Shown here: positions 34,539 through 48,082 of the stretch, in pieces
Numbering within the stretch: the first letter of the stretch is position 1
How the letters are laid out: every line of letters begins with the position of its first letter
Source: Solanum dulcamara
Lineage: Eukaryota; Streptophyta; Magnoliopsida; Solanales; Solanaceae
Direction: 5' to 3'
Length of the DNA stretch: 64,000 bases
Assembly: GCF_947179165.1 (NCBI RefSeq)
Contig: NC_077242.1
Coordinates: 42,959,097-43,023,096 of the forward strand
Notes under the pieces: generated by a model
Database searches by the model: none
Told to the model about the DNA's origin: nothing
Seen by the model: only the letters and a program-made list of their open reading frames with translations
Position numbers and translations under genes: made by a program

Positions 34539-36349
34539 TGTCATGACCCAACCCCATAGGCCATGACTGGGGTCCGACCTGGACCCCCGTATCTATATTT
34601 ATAAGCTGTGGTCAAGTCGAATTATAGACATGTAATGCATATACATCAAGTGTAGTCAAACCGACTACAAACAACATGATACGTACATTAGAACCCCCGT
34701 GGGTCATAACATTTCATATATCTGTAGCCTCTTTCATTTGTACTAGAACATGAAAGGGCATGCAAGCGTACAAGGCTGCCATAACACATGCCTGTATAAT
34801 ACATCATGTACACCCAACTGAGTAAAACTTACACATACCACCCACGTATACATGTCTGCAGACCTCTAAAAATATTAATGCCAACATATGGCGTGACAGG
34901 GCCCCCACTATACCCCTGAATAAACAAAAAAAATTATATAAATCAGTGGACAGTGCCAAAAATTAGGCTTAAATAAGCTCCAAACAACTTGCTAAAAATT
35001 ACGACACCAAAATAGGGTTTCTAGTCTTTATTTCGCAAAGCCTTTGATTATACGAAATGAGGGGTCATGTGTCTACAACCAGAAGCACCCCCACCTATTT
35101 TAGAATACTTTTAGGCCCTGCAACACACACCCACATACCTGCAGCAGCACATCACAAGCACAACACCTTGCTTCGACTACAATTTAGCTATAGCGACTCC
35201 AATTTAGTTTATTTTGAACGTCAAGCATATATATGATGTTTTCACATTTCCAGAAACTTACACAACATATAATACACTTCTTAACAACACCATAAACTCC
35301 AAATTTAAAGGAAATGTCTCACCTTACCCGAAATTAGCCAAACTCGCCCAAAACTCACTTCGGAAACCTCTTGACGTGCTGAAATGGGGCGGACTATTTG
35401 TGTCACTTCTCCACTACCCCAAATTATAATTTTATTTTATCAAACATCATTATATAACCGTGGGATACCTTAAATGATTAATTCATGGAACCAAACTCGG
35501 AGGCTTACCTTGGCAGCCCCAAACCCGTAGCTCCCTCTTCTTGCCCTCCAACATTTTTCTCTTCAAGTTTCTAAGTGTAGGGCAGAAGAAATGAATATGT
35601 AGACGTCGTAATATACATATATACATCTCCACTTGGTTTAGGAACACCATAGATAATTAATTTGCGGAAGAAAATTGGAACTTACCCTTGTTTTTTCCTT
35701 GTTGTCGTAGGTGCTCGCTTTTAGATTCTAAGGTTTCTTTTTTTTCCTTTGTTCAAGCTCTTGGATGAAATTTTGGATAAGGAATGGACTTCTTAGTCAC
35801 ATAATATGCATATATAGGTGGTCTTAGGAGGTGACACTTGTCATCCACTAAGGGTGACATGTGTCCAACTATTATTGGACCAACATAACGATGCAACCAA
35901 TTAGGGGATGCCATGTGTCATTGGTGTGGCCCATGCTAAAGTAGGTGGGTCACCTACTTGACCCCAAGAATGTGGGTCACCTTCTACCATATGGCACTTT
36001 CCTAGGCTGCCATGTGTCATCTTCTCCTCCTCCCGTGGGTTCATAATATCATCTTATTTTAAAAACCCGTGTAGTCCTTACTACGTAAGCTTGGTATATT
36101 CTCAAGTAGATTAGGTATGCAATACTTCTAATTTAGTAGCTTACGTAGGTGATTCGAATCCCACAACTTGTTACTTGTCCTCCAACTGCCTCTGGATTCT
36201 TATAACCGTATTTCCAACCTTCCCTACCTCGGGGTATCGTATTCTTCTTTACTTAGATTTGTTGGATAGAGTTGTAGATTATCCAACTCACTTGATAACT
36301 TGTAAGAAGCTTAAGAGACACTCCAAGCTCAGGAGTGTGGGGTGTAACA
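34539..36349 (-). mobile_element. LTR, minus orientation, internally rearranged (1.8 kb)
   Basis: Both ends are canonical (TGTCATGACCC ... GTGTAACA), but the LTR is about half the usual length. Near 34975 the sequence jumps from the distal region straight into the mid-leader. The segment 35455-35700 carries two versions of the leader junction (ATTAATTT-x-CTTACC), suggesting fusion of two LTR copies. A TATA-like tatatag run is at 35808-35817. The LTR has a PBS on one side and a PPT on the other, so it serves two internal domains. Confidence 0.8.
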
Positions 36350-36364
36350 TCCTTCCTCCCTTTT
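36350..36364 (-). other. Polypurine tract
   Basis: The minus strand reads AAAAGGGAGGAAGGA before the LTR start at 36349. Confidence 0.75.
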
Positions 36365-37360
36365 AAGACATTCTGCTCCTCTTCATTAAATTATCTCATA
36401 ATTTCCTTATCCTAGCTTTCTCCAGCTTGTAACACTTTTGATACATTATATCATGTTGTCCTTTACCCTTATGAGAATATGAGAAGGTGCTCGACTTATC
36501 CTAAGAAATATATTAGCATCATCTCGCTAGGTCTCATGTGTTACCTTGTCGTTTTCTCCATTATCCTATAAATGATGTCGAAGTAGATCTTTGGTCCAAC
36601 CGTGGCCATATCTTACTTTGCCCATTGTACTAATTCCTTCTCGATAGTTTGGCTTAACCCACTTCTGTATCTCTTGGTAGGGTATCCAAAATATCATAGT
36701 TGCATTGTCATTATTGAATCGTTATTCTTTTTATCATGCACTTACTCACTTAGCCTGATGCTTATATATATATACCCGTAGGTTGCACCATCATTCTGAA
36801 AAAACTTATACGAGGTAGACATAGTCTTTCCGTCTCTTGGTTCATTCTACTATACACATCTCACTCATATTGGAACTTACTTGTCCTATCTTGTTATACT
36901 TCTTTCCTTTCCCTTTATTCACCCTTTGCTCTTCTCTTCTCCTACCATAGGAGGTTGTCTATTCCTTTTCCTTGGTTATTTATCTATCGCAACACCACTT
37001 ACGACCAACTCTATAGCCAACATTTTGGCTTTTGGTCTAGCATGATGTCATTCAATGTCTTGTTAAAAACTTCTTAACACTGCCTTACATAGCATTCTAA
37101 CCTTTATCAAATTATTGGCGGCTTCCAGACCTTCCTAACTTGGTTTAGCAAGTGATCTTATTGAAGTTTAAGCATCCATCTTAAATATGTTGCCACATTA
37201 ATTGCCTCCACCTTACCCTTGCAATTTTTCTCATTGACTTCCCCCTCTATTTAGAGGGCACTTACACCTTTATATGCTTATACCTTTCTCTACGTCTCTA
37301 TGTCCAGTCTCAATTGCTTCCACCATCTACTTGGTACTGTATTATGTCTCCGTCTCTCTG
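36365..37360 (-). pseudogene. Internal-domain fragment of a gag-less gypsy element
   Basis: About 1 kb, homologous by eye to 31815-32875 in the same orientation. After the PPT and about ten further bases it jumps directly to this mid-internal sequence, so the integrase and chromodomain end was deleted. At 37360/37361 it switches to a plus-oriented LTR with no LTR boundary. No gene was recognised. Confidence 0.65.
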
Positions 37361-38433
37361 GTAGGACTATATGAAAGAAAGTGCTCTAGAGTCCTTAAGT
37401 GGTTAGCATTACTTTAGTATACATCTAGGGACCTCGAGATGCTAATTAATATAGCCCCTAATGGCATTTAGAGGGTAGCTAAGATAACTATACTACTACT
37501 CGGGTCCTCATACGGTAGTTTAATCCTCTTATACCATTGGGTCTCTAATAATGATTTAAATTTCATATAGTTACTCACTACTCTGCTCGTGTATACTGTA
37601 ACCCTTCTACCACCGAGTCCCAAGCTGGGTGCATAGACGTCCACAGTTCACTGCATTATCCACTAAGTTCCTTACTAAAGGTCCAGGTATGCTACACGAG
37701 GACATGATAATGCAATGACATGAAAAACTCACTGTGTCCCTCACTAGAGGGCCAAGTACATATGTATATATATTTTGATATGTTGTAATAAGGTGGTGAT
37801 GGCACCGAGCCTATGATGGTCCTACAGTATATTCATCAAATCCCAGATAGGGCCGGCTATATTGTATAATTTGAGCATGCATGCTTTTATGATTCACAAG
37901 GTACAGGTATAGACTTCTAATTTGATATTTTGTTCCCCGCTTCTCTGTCTCAGATATGCTATGTTATGTTTTACATACTCAGTACATATGTCGTACTGAC
38001 CCCCTTTCTATAGGGGGCTACCTTCATGCCCGCAGGTACAGACACATAGTTTGGGGATCCACCAGCGTAGGAGTCCCACCCAGTGGTCTAGAGGTGTTCC
38101 ATTGTACTGGAACTTAATTTTGGTACTAAACCTTGATCTATATATTTTTGTTCACGGGTACGGCGGGTGCCCAATCCCGCCTTATGTTACTATTCTTACT
38201 CTTAGAGGTTTATGGCTATATATGTGGGTTGTATATGTATGTATGTATAGTTGTGCTTATCTGACTTGTGATTTGGGGCGTTCCCGGTGTTGTGAAAGCC
38301 TTGTCGGCTCACGTGTATATGTGTTATGACATGGCCCTATATGTTATGACAGCCTCATCGGCATGTATGTTTCCTTATCTGTTGGTACACTATGAGTCAA
38401 ATAGGAAATGAGTTTACTTATAGTTGGCAGGGG
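37361..38433 (+). mobile_element. LTR distal part, plus orientation (interrupted)
   Basis: It aligns with 59321-60398 of the LTR at 57637 (shared landmarks: the 'ggactatatgaaag' start, GAGTCCC/GGGCC hairpins, CATGCCCGCAGGTACAGACA and TTGGCAGGGG). It is interrupted at 38434 by a solo LTR and ends at 41885-41941. It would be the 5' LTR of the gag fragment at 42145. Confidence 0.75.
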
Positions 38434-41400
38434 TGTTACACCCCGCACTCTTAAGCTCGGAACGTCTTATTAAGTTCCTTAGACACTATCATGTGAGCCT
38501 GATAAGCTACGACATTATCAAACAATTCTAAGGAAAGAAGATTGTGATACCTCGCGAGAAGGGAGGTTGGAGATAGAGTCATAAGAATCCGGAAAGAGTT
38601 GGAGGCTAAGAAATGAGTCGTAGGACTCAATTTACCTACGTAAGACACTAAGTTAAGAGTCTTATACACTTAAGTTGTTTAAGGATATACCAAGCTTACG
38701 TAGTGCGGATTACATGAGCTCTTAAAGTAAGACAAGATTACGAACCCGCGAGGAAGGAAAAAAGACGACGCGTGGCAGCCAATGGAGGAGCGACACGTGG
38801 CAGCACCTCAAGCAAGCAGGTGATGCACCTACTTAGGGTCAAGTAGGTGATGCAGCTGCTTGGGGGAGGTGGACCCCGCTGCCACGTGGCAGCCCCTAAT
38901 TGGCAGCATGACACGGTGGCCCAATAGGGGCTGGACATGTGTCCCTCTTAGGGGATGACACGTGTCACCCCTTGGGACCACCTATATTAGTTGATATGTA
39001 TCCAAAATCTTCAGCTTGTTCATTAAAAATTTCCAGCAGCAACGTGAACAAAGAACCCTAAAGCTTAAGGAGAGAAACTTGCGACGGCTTTGGGAGAAAA
39101 ATAGGTAAGTCCCGTTTTCGTTCCGTAAATTAATTAATTAGCGTATACTACGATGATATGGAAGTATTAGTAGTACAAAATTAGGATTTTATGCAGCAAA
39201 AAAACGGACAGCAAGCTGCCACGACGTTACAGCATGCTGAAAATATTTCCGAGGCGCGATTTTGGCGAGTTCTAGACAATTTCGGGAAAGGTAAGTTCTT
39301 ACCCTCTAATTTGAAGTTTATGATGTTAAATTATGGTGTATTACACACCTTAGGAGCTTCTGGAAGTTGGGTAAAAGGTTTGAAAAGTTCAGCGTTCGAA
39401 ATTAACGAATTTAGAATCGCTATAGTTAAGTTGTTGTCGAAATAAAGTGTTGTACGTGTAGGGGCTGCTGCTGGTTGTGTTGTGGCGTGTTGCAGGGTCT
39501 AAAATTTATCTAAATGAGGTGTGGGAGCTTCTGGTTGCAGCCACAGGCTTTGCAATTAAAGAATTCGCGAAAGAAAGATTAAAAACTCTAGTTTTGGTAT
39601 CTTAGTTTCGAGTGAATTGTTGGGGGTTTATATTGTATAATTTTGTCATAATATGTATATGTATGGGCTGCTGGTTGCATTGTTGGTTGGCTGCAGATTC
39701 TAAGGACATGGTTGGGATTTCGTATAGGGCACATTATAGGGGAGGTGCTGTCCGATTTTCGTTAACATCCTAACTAGTTAAGGAACTAGCCGAGAAGGCG
39801 AGCGAAGGGATGAATGTTATGAATACTCGTGGGTAGTCTAAGTTGCTGAAAAGTCCAAGGTTGTTAATACTTACATTACTTCCATGTTAAATAGGTTTCA
39901 AGGACAACGATGTGGACGTGATTAAGAGAAGTCCATACAAGGTATGTGAAGTTTTCTTTTGGCATGTTTTTGGGAATTAGTATGTAGAACTATCTTTCTT
40001 TTCTTTTGGCATGTCTTAGATGTAAGTTATAAATGATATGTATATGATATGTGGGATTCAATCCATTCATAAAGCCCTGAATATAAGTCGAAATTCTTAT
40101 TTACTTCTTGATGTTAGAACTCCTGTAATAGCTGAGTTGTTGCCCTTAAGTCTTTTATGTGATGAAAACTAGTACATGTAAAGCTTATTTCTCCTTTCCT
40201 TTGGAATGGCTTAATTTTAAGTTAAATGGTATATGATATAGGTTTAGAGGTAATTCTATTTATGAGCTCTGATTGTAACTCGTGACTTGTAGTTACTCCT
40301 GAATATTAAGAGTCTGAAAGTAGTCAAACAATTATTCTCAAGACTGCTATACAGTGAATAGTAAGTGGAGATACAAGCTCCTTTCCTTGAAATCTCTGGA
40401 ATGATCAATGTCACTGATTACATAACTGCGTCTCTGATTGCATAATCGTGTCTTTGATTGCATAAACCATGTTTCTGATTGCATAAGCTATATGGCATTG
40501 TCTGGATGCATGTATGTGATTCTTGAGGCCCCAACTGATATAAGCCCTAATGACATCTAAAGGGATACCTCGGTTAATTACTCCCCCAGTCTTCAGGTGA
40601 CGGTTCACTTGACTGTTTCATCGAGTCTTAGATAATGACTTAGTTGCATATGGTTTCTCACTACTCTACTCGTACATACTGTAACCCATCCTTCCTCGAG
40701 TCCCACGATGGGCCGGGATATGTTATCGTGCACAGTGTTACTACTTCTTTCACCGCGTCCCGGGCCGGATGTGTATAGTTCCACGCACGAGGAGACGATG
40801 CCGTACGTGAGGTGTGATATATGTTGTATGCTATGACGATACGATTATTCACCGAGTCCCAGGCCGGCTGTAATATGATTGTATGTGTGGTGAAATAAGG
40901 AAGGAACACCGAGTCCCTCCTTAGAGGGCCGGGTACATATGTATATTATGATGGTACGCTATAGACGTACACCACTCCATTCACCGAGTCCCTCACTAAA
41001 GGGCCGGATACTTTATGTAGGCATGCATATCAGATTAAAGCAATACATTGTGACCCTAAGCCCCGCAGTGAACCGGGTGTGATACGATGATATATATGAT
41101 AAGATGATACCGTATACGATGGTATGATACCGTATACGATGATATGATGAAATGAAATGCATTATGATATGATGATATGTGATTATGAAGAAGTGATTAT
41201 AACACCGAGTTCACTAGAGGGCCGGGCACAGCATATGATGATGTGTATGATTTACGTGTCCTAAGGTGCAGGTACAGTAATTCATTTAGTTATTATACTT
41301 GTCCCCTGCATCCTTATTTCAGTTATGATCTCAGTTACGATGTGTTATGCTTTACATACTCAGTACATATATCGTACTGACCCCCCTTTTCTCGGGGGGC

Positions 41401-41879
41401 TGCGTTTCATGCCCGTAGGTACAGATGTTTATTCTGGAGATCCATCAGCGTAGGAGTTCCTCTCAGCTGTGTCGGAAGTGCTTCACTGTTCTGGAGCCTA
41501 AATTTTGATGTTGATCACTTAATGTATATATTTGTACATTCAGGGGTACGGCGGGGGTCTTGTCCCGCCATATATTGTTGTTACTATTCTTAGAGGTCTG
41601 TAGACATATGTATATGTGGGTTGTTTGTGAGTTAGTTTTGATGTTGCCTATTCGATATGTTGTGAATGTTTTTGTTATAGCAGCCTTGTCGGCTCGCATG
41701 CCCTTTCATGATATGATACAAATGAAAGAGGCTACATGTACATGAAAAAGTTTTAAACTATTGGGGTTTTTGTATATAGTATCACATCACACACGGTTCA
41801 ACTTAAGTGTAGTTGATAAATACGCATAAGAGGGTCCAGGTCGGACCCCAGTTGCGGTCTACGGGGTTGGGTCATGACA
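38434..41879 (+). mobile_element. Solo LTR, plus orientation, TSD agggg
   Basis: It is 3,446 bp, starting TGTTACACCCCGCACTC and ending GGGTTGGGTCATGACA, flanked by an exact agggg duplication (38429-38433 and 41880-41884). It is the closest relative, in inverse orientation, of the LTRs of the young 4349-14908 element (nearly equal length, mid-90s percent identity by eye), including the four-copy 20-bp array (about 40416-40490). CACGTG boxes lie near 38795 and 38959. Confidence 0.92.
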
Positions 41880-41884
41880 AGGGG

Positions 41885-41941
41885 TACCCGCATGTGTCCA
41901 GTTTGGGAACCCGTCATATCCTACGGGGTTGCGTAGTAAAA
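41885..41941 (+). mobile_element. LTR end resumed after the solo LTR
   Basis: TACCCGCATGTGTCCAG through GGGTTGCGTAGTAAAA matches the end of the LTR at 60399-60456. The terminal GTGACA is mutated. Confidence 0.7.
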
Positions 41942-41945
41942 AAAA

Positions 41946-41957
41946 TGGTATCGAAGC
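41946..41957 (+). other. Primer-binding site (two mismatches)
   Basis: TGGTATCGAAGC resembles TGGTATCAGAGC and is followed by the shared leader start CAGTTCGTCC. Confidence 0.75.
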
Positions 41958-42144
41958 AGTTCGTCCCTAGAATGTCCATAGACCGTGTATAGTAGAGGCT
42001 TGTTTATCGGTGTGTTGTGCACCACATCTATAAACAGGAGGCTATAGGATATTTAGGATGTTACTTTCTTTCTTATCTTAGATCATGCGATAGAGTTGTA
42101 TTTTTAGGATGACCCTTCACTAACCTACCTATATGTTTACAGTG

Positions 42145-42640
42145 ATGCCTTCAAGGAAAGAAACCACTATCCAGAAGGGCAAGTCAGCAACGGGGGAAAC
42201 CAGTCAGACCCCGAGAGTTACCAAGGCTCATGCCCATTCTATGCCGAGGATTGTAGTTCAGTCGGCAAGCTCTAGTACGCCATCACCCCCGAAGGAGGTT
42301 AGGGAAGCAATAGCTACAGATCCTAAATCTCTAGTACAAGAGCTTTTAGCCCCACAACACGGGGTGGAGGATAGAGATATGAGAGACGTAGTATAGGTTC
42401 TGACTAGACTGATGGTAGGACAGGCTCGGAGGCATGGCCCAGATGAAGCAAATAGACAAGATAGCTTGAGGGTCCATGACTTTCTAGCCTACAATCCCCC
42501 AGAATTTCATGGTTCAAGACCTGCAGAGGACCTACAAGAGTTCACTCGATAGATCCAGCGTACATTGCGAATCATTAGGGCCTTAGAGACTGAGTCGGTT
42601 GAATTAGCCTCTTATCGGATGTGTGATATAGCCTCTAATT
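42145..42640 (+). pseudogene. gag: Gypsy gag, N-terminal part
   Basis: It starts MPSRKETTIQKGK (ATG at 42145) and is homologous to the gag at 60661. It has a basic, low-complexity N-terminus. A TAG at 42394-42396 interrupts the frame, after which it continues with VLTRLMVGQARRHG, FLAYNPPEFHGSRPAEDL (the Asn-Pro-Pro-x-Phe motif at the start of the Tekay capsid domain) and ESVELASYRM. It ends abruptly near 42640 at a junction with opposed sequence. Gag would form the cytoplasmic particle; this copy lacks the rest of capsid and the nucleocapsid. Confidence 0.8.
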
Positions 42641-42749
42641 AGCCTATAGCCTCTTGTTTATAGATTTGGTGCACAATACATTGATAGACAAGACACTACT
42701 AGACACGGTCTTTAGACATTCTAAGGACGAACTGCTCTGATACAACTTA
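42641..42749 (-). other. Leader stub and primer-binding site, minus strand
   Basis: The minus strand has a 12-base PBS with one mismatch (TTGTATCAGAGC, 42734-42745), followed by the same leader as after 11443 and 34523. The leader is cut after about 100 bp, head-to-head with a plus-strand gag. Confidence 0.8.
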
Positions 42750-43048
42750 TGTCACGACCCAACCCTATAGGCTGCGACTGGGGTCCAACCTCGAACCCTA
42801 TATACATACCTATTAGCTATAGTCAAATCGAACTATAAACAAAGTGATACTACTCACAAATATCCTAATGAATTAAAACTTTTTTGTGTTTGTATGGCCT
42901 CTTTCATTCGTACCATATCTCGAAAGTGCACGCAAGCCGATAAGGCTGCCATAACACAATAATATGACATGACATACTCATAAATAACCCATATACACAT
43001 ATCTACAGGCCTCTAAGAGTAATAACTGTATTATATGGCAGGAAAGGG

Positions 43049-44689
43049 CCCCTATTGTACACTTGAATAAATAAATATGTACATCAAATGACTAGTATCA
43101 AAAGTTAGGCTCTGGAATAGTGGAACACTTCCAATATAGCTTAGTGGAAACCCTAAGCTGGTGGATCTCCAAAATGAACATCTGTACCTGCGGATATCAA
43201 AAGCAACCCCCCGGGGAATGGGGGTCAGTATGATATATGTATGAGTATATAAAGCATAACATATCATAACTGAAACAACAACTGAAATAGGGATGCAAGG
43301 AATATGTATAATAGTTAACAAATCATTGTACCTGTATACTATGAAAAGAGGGCATGTATATCTTCCTCACATATCACTTTCGACCCGCTGTAGGACTCGG
43401 TGTTACCATGACATTATATATGACATCATACCATTGTATACAGTTTCATTTCATACATTACAAGTACCTCACTATGTTTTGATATGTATGTCTACCTATC
43501 ATATTCGGCCCTCTATCATAAGTGGCCCGAGACTCGATGAGCGAAGAGTAAAGCTAGGCATGACTGTATTCCCGGCCCCTCTATGGGACTTGGAGGAAGA
43601 TGGGTTACAGTGTGCACAAGTAGATTATTGAGAAACCATATGCAATTTACATCATCATCAAAGACTCGATAAAATAGTCAAGTAAATCGTCACCTAAAGA
43701 CTAGAGTAGTAATCCTCTTAAGTACCTTCTAAACAGTGTTCGGGATAATATTAGCTAAAGTTTCAGGGATCACAGATGTTTATCGGGACAAGGTTAAATA
43801 GCTTATGGTAGTAGAGACATTTGTCATCGCAGAAAACTTATGAATAGGAGCTGATGCATTCAATTATTATTCATCAGATAGGAGACTAGATGGTAATAGT
43901 TCAACTACTTAAGCATTCTAATATCAAGTAATGAATAAAAGTCAGAAGTTATACCCGGAGATTATAACTGGAACTACCTCCACCTCATATCATATGCCAT
44001 CGCATTTATGCTAAAGACATTCCAAAAGGAAGAAGAGAGGCCTTACATATACTACTGTTCATGATCTAGCAGCCTTAAAAGGAAATAACTCAATTATTAT
44101 AGTAGTCTTAACATCACAAATTGCATAAAGTCTCTGAATTACATTTCGTGTTTCATGAGTGGAATTATCCCCACATTTCATATACAACTATTCATAACTT
44201 ATACCTAAGACATGTCAAAAGAAAAGAAGAGTAGCTCTACATACTTATGCCACAACATCCCAAGAAAAAGCTTCACATACCTCTTATGAGTTACTCTTTA
44301 TCAAGTTCGTACACTTCTAGAAGCATAAAAGATGTATAATACACCCCATAACAACAACATAAGCTTTAAATTGAAAGAAAAGACCTTACCTTTCCCGAAA
44401 TTGGCCAAAACTCGCCAAAACCCATCTCGAAAACTCTTCTAACCGATTAAACTGCCGTGTATGCTTGCAATCCATTTGGTGCTACTCCAATCCATGATTT
44501 TATACTATTAATACTCCATATCATCGTGGAATACCCTACATAATTAATTTAATGAGCAAAATTGGGACTCACCCTTTTTTCTTCTTGGTTGTCACCCTTT
44601 TCCTCTTAGCTTTAGGGTTTTTGTTCCTCACTTTGGCTGAACTTTTTTGGATAAAAGCTGAAGTTTAAGTCATAATATACATATATATA
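43049..44689 (-). repeat. Tandem LTR unit A
   Basis: First copy, continuous with the LTR end at 42750. It ends (plus view) at the TATA-like ATATACATATATATAG (about 44675-44690), after which unit B restarts in the LTR-end-proximal sequence. Confidence 0.8.
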
Positions 44690-46384
44690 GGTGGTATTAG
44701 GTCCCCCACCGTACACCTGAATAAATAAATGTGTACATCAAATGACGAGTATCAAAAGTTAGGCTCCGGAATAGTGGAGACCTTCCAACATAGCTGAGTG
44801 GAAACCCTAAGCTAGCGAATCTCCAAAATGAACATTTGTACTTGCAGGCATGAAATGCAACCCCCCCGGGGAATGAGGGTTCGGTACGACATATGTATTG
44901 AGTATATAAGACATAACATATCATAACTGAAACAACAACTGAAATGGGGATGCAGGGAACATGTATAAAAGTTAACAAATCACTGTACTTGTATCCTATG
45001 AAAAGAGGGCATGCATATCATCTTCACATATCACTCCTGTCCCGCTATGGGACTCGGTGTTACCATTACATTGTATACGGCATCATACCATCGTATATGG
45101 TATTATTTCATACAATACAAGTACCTCACTATGTTTTGATATGTATGCCTACCTATCATATTCGGCCCTTTATAAGTACCTTACTATGTATTCATATATA
45201 TGCCTACCTATCATTATTGGCCCAGGACTCGGTGAGCGAAGAGTGAAGCTAGGCATAACCATTTTCCCAGCCCCTCTATGGGACTCGGAGGAAGATGGGT
45301 TATAGTGTACACGAGTAGATTAGTGAGAAACCATATGCAATTTATATCATCATCAAAGACTTGATAAAATAGTCAAGTAAATCGTCACCTGAAGACTAGA
45401 GTAGTAATCGTCTTAAGTACCTTCTAAACAGTGTTCGGGATAATATTAGCTGAAGTTTCAAGGATCACAGATGTTTATCGGGACAAGGTTAAATAGCTTA
45501 TGGTAGTAGAGAAATTTTTCATCGCAGAAAACTTATGAATAGGAGCTGATGCATTCAATTATTATTCATCAGATAGGAGACTAGAGGGTAGTAGTTCAAC
45601 TACTTAAGCATTCTAATATTAAGTAATGAATAAAAGTTAGAAGTTATACCCGGATATTATAACTGGAACTACCTCCACCTCATATCATATGCCATCGCAT
45701 TTATGCTTAAGACATTCCAAAAGGAAGAAGAGTCAGGCCTTACATATACTACTGTTCATGATCTAGCAGCCTTAAAAGGCAATAACTCAATTATTATAGT
45801 AGTCTTAACATCACAAATTGCATAGTCTCTGAATTACATTTCGTGTTTCATGAGTGGAATTATCCCCACATTTCATATACAACCATTCATAACTTATACC
45901 TAAGACATGCCAAAAGAAAAGAAGAGTAGCTCTACATACTTATGCCACAACATCCCAAGAGAAAGCTTCACATACCTCTTATGAGTTACTCTTTATCAAG
46001 TTCGTACACTTCTAGAAGCATAAAAGATGTATAATACACCCCATAACAACAACATAAGCTTTAAATTGAAAGGAAAGACCTTACCTTTCCCGAAATTGGC
46101 CAAAACTCGCCAAAACCCATCTCAAAAACTCTTCTAACCGATTAAACTGCCGTGGATGCTTGCAATCCATTTGGTGCTACTCCAATCCATGATTTTATAC
46201 TATTAATTCTCCATATAATCGTGGAATACCCTAAATAATTAATTTAATGAGCAAAATTAGGACTCACCCTTTTTTCTTCTTGGTTGTCGCCCTTTTTCTC
46301 TTAGCTTTAGGGTTTTTGTTCCTCACTTTGGCTGAACTTTTTCGGATAAAAGCTGAAGTTTCAGTCATAATATGCATATATATA
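44690..46384 (-). repeat. Tandem LTR unit B (1,695 bp)
   Basis: It begins at the novel joint GGTGGTATTAGGTCCCCCAC, which fuses TATA-downstream sequence to LTR-distal sequence. It has high identity to unit C. It contains a short internal doubling of the 'tacaagtacctcactatg' segment near 45116-45200. Confidence 0.9.
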
Positions 46385-48082
46385 GGTGGTATTAGGTCCC
46401 CCACCGTACACCTGAATAAATAAATGTGTACATCAAATGACGAGTATCAAAAGTTAGGCTCTGGAATAGTGGAGACCTTCCAACATAGCTGAGTGGAAAC
46501 CCTAAGCTAGCAAATCTCCAAAATGAACATCTGTACCTGCAGGCATAAAATGCAACCCCCCCGGGGAATGAGGGTTCAGTACGACATATGTACTGAGTAT
46601 ATAAGACATAACATATCATAACTGAAACAACAACTGAAATGGGGATGCAGGGAACATGTATAAAAGTTAACAAATCACTGTACCTGTATCCTATGAAAAG
46701 AGGGCATGCATATCATCCTCACATATCACTCCTGGCTCGCTGTGGGACTCGGTGTTACCATGTAATTGTATACGGCATCATACCATCGTATATGGTATTA
46801 TTTCATACAATACAAGTACCTCACTATGTTTTGATATGTATGCCTACCTATCATATTCGGCCCCTTACAAGTACCTTACTATGTATTCATATATATGCCT
46901 ACCTATCATAATTGGCCCAGGACTCGGTGAGCGAAGAGTAAAGCTAGGCATAACCATTTTCCCAGCCCCTCTATGGGACTCGGAGGAAGATGGGTTATAG
47001 TGTACACGAGTAGATTAGTGAGAAACCATATGCATTTTATATCATCATCAAAGACTCGATAAAATAGTCAAGTAAATCGTCACCTGAAGACTAGAGTAGT
47101 AATCGTCTTAAGTACCTTCTAAACAGTGTTCGGGATAATATTAACTGTAGTTTCAAGGATTGTAGACGTGTATTGGGACAAGGTTAAACAACTTATGGTA
47201 GTAGAGACGTTTGTCATCGCAGATACCTTAGGAATAAGAGCTGATGCATTCAATTATTATTCATCATATAGGAGACTCGAGGGTAGTAGTTCAACTACTT
47301 AAGCATTCTAATATCAAGTAATGAATAAAAGTCACAAGTTATACCTGGAGCTTATAACTGGAACTACCTCCACCTTATATCATATGCCATCACATTTATA
47401 CTTAAGACATTCTAAAAGGAAGAAGAGACAGGCCATACATGTACTACTATTCATGATCTAACAGCCTTAGAAGGCAATAACTCAATTATTATAGTAGTCT
47501 TAACATCACATATTGCGTAAAGTCTATGAATTACATTTAGGGTTTCATGAGTGGAATTATCCCCACATTTCATATACAACCATTCATAACTTATACATAA
47601 GACATGCCAAAAGAAAAGAAGAGTAGCTCTACATACTTATGTCATAATATCCCAAGAAAAAGCTTCACATACCTCTTACGAGTTACTCTTTATCAAGTTC
47701 GTACATTTCTAGAAGCATAAAAGATGTATAATACACCCCATAACAACAATATAAGCTTCAAATTGACAGAAAAGACACTACCTTTCCTGAAATTGGCCAA
47801 AACGCGCCAAAACCCATCTTGGAAACTCTTCTAACGCGATTAATCCGCCGTGGCTTCTTGCAATCCATTTGGTGCTTTTCCAAGTGATGATTTTATACTA
47901 TTAATACTCCATATCATTGTGGAATACCCTAGATAATTAATTTACAGAGCGAAATCGGGACTTACCCTTTTTTCTTCTTGGTTGTCGCCCTTTTCCTCTT
48001 AGCTTTTGGGTTTTTGTTCCTCACTTTGGCTGAACTTTTTTGGATAAAAGCTGAAGTTTAAGTCATAATATACATATATATA
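46385..48082 (-). repeat. Tandem LTR unit C (1,698 bp)
   Basis: It has the same joint and content as unit B, offset 1,695 bp, and the same TATA-like run at its high-coordinate end (about 48068-48083). Confidence 0.9.
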
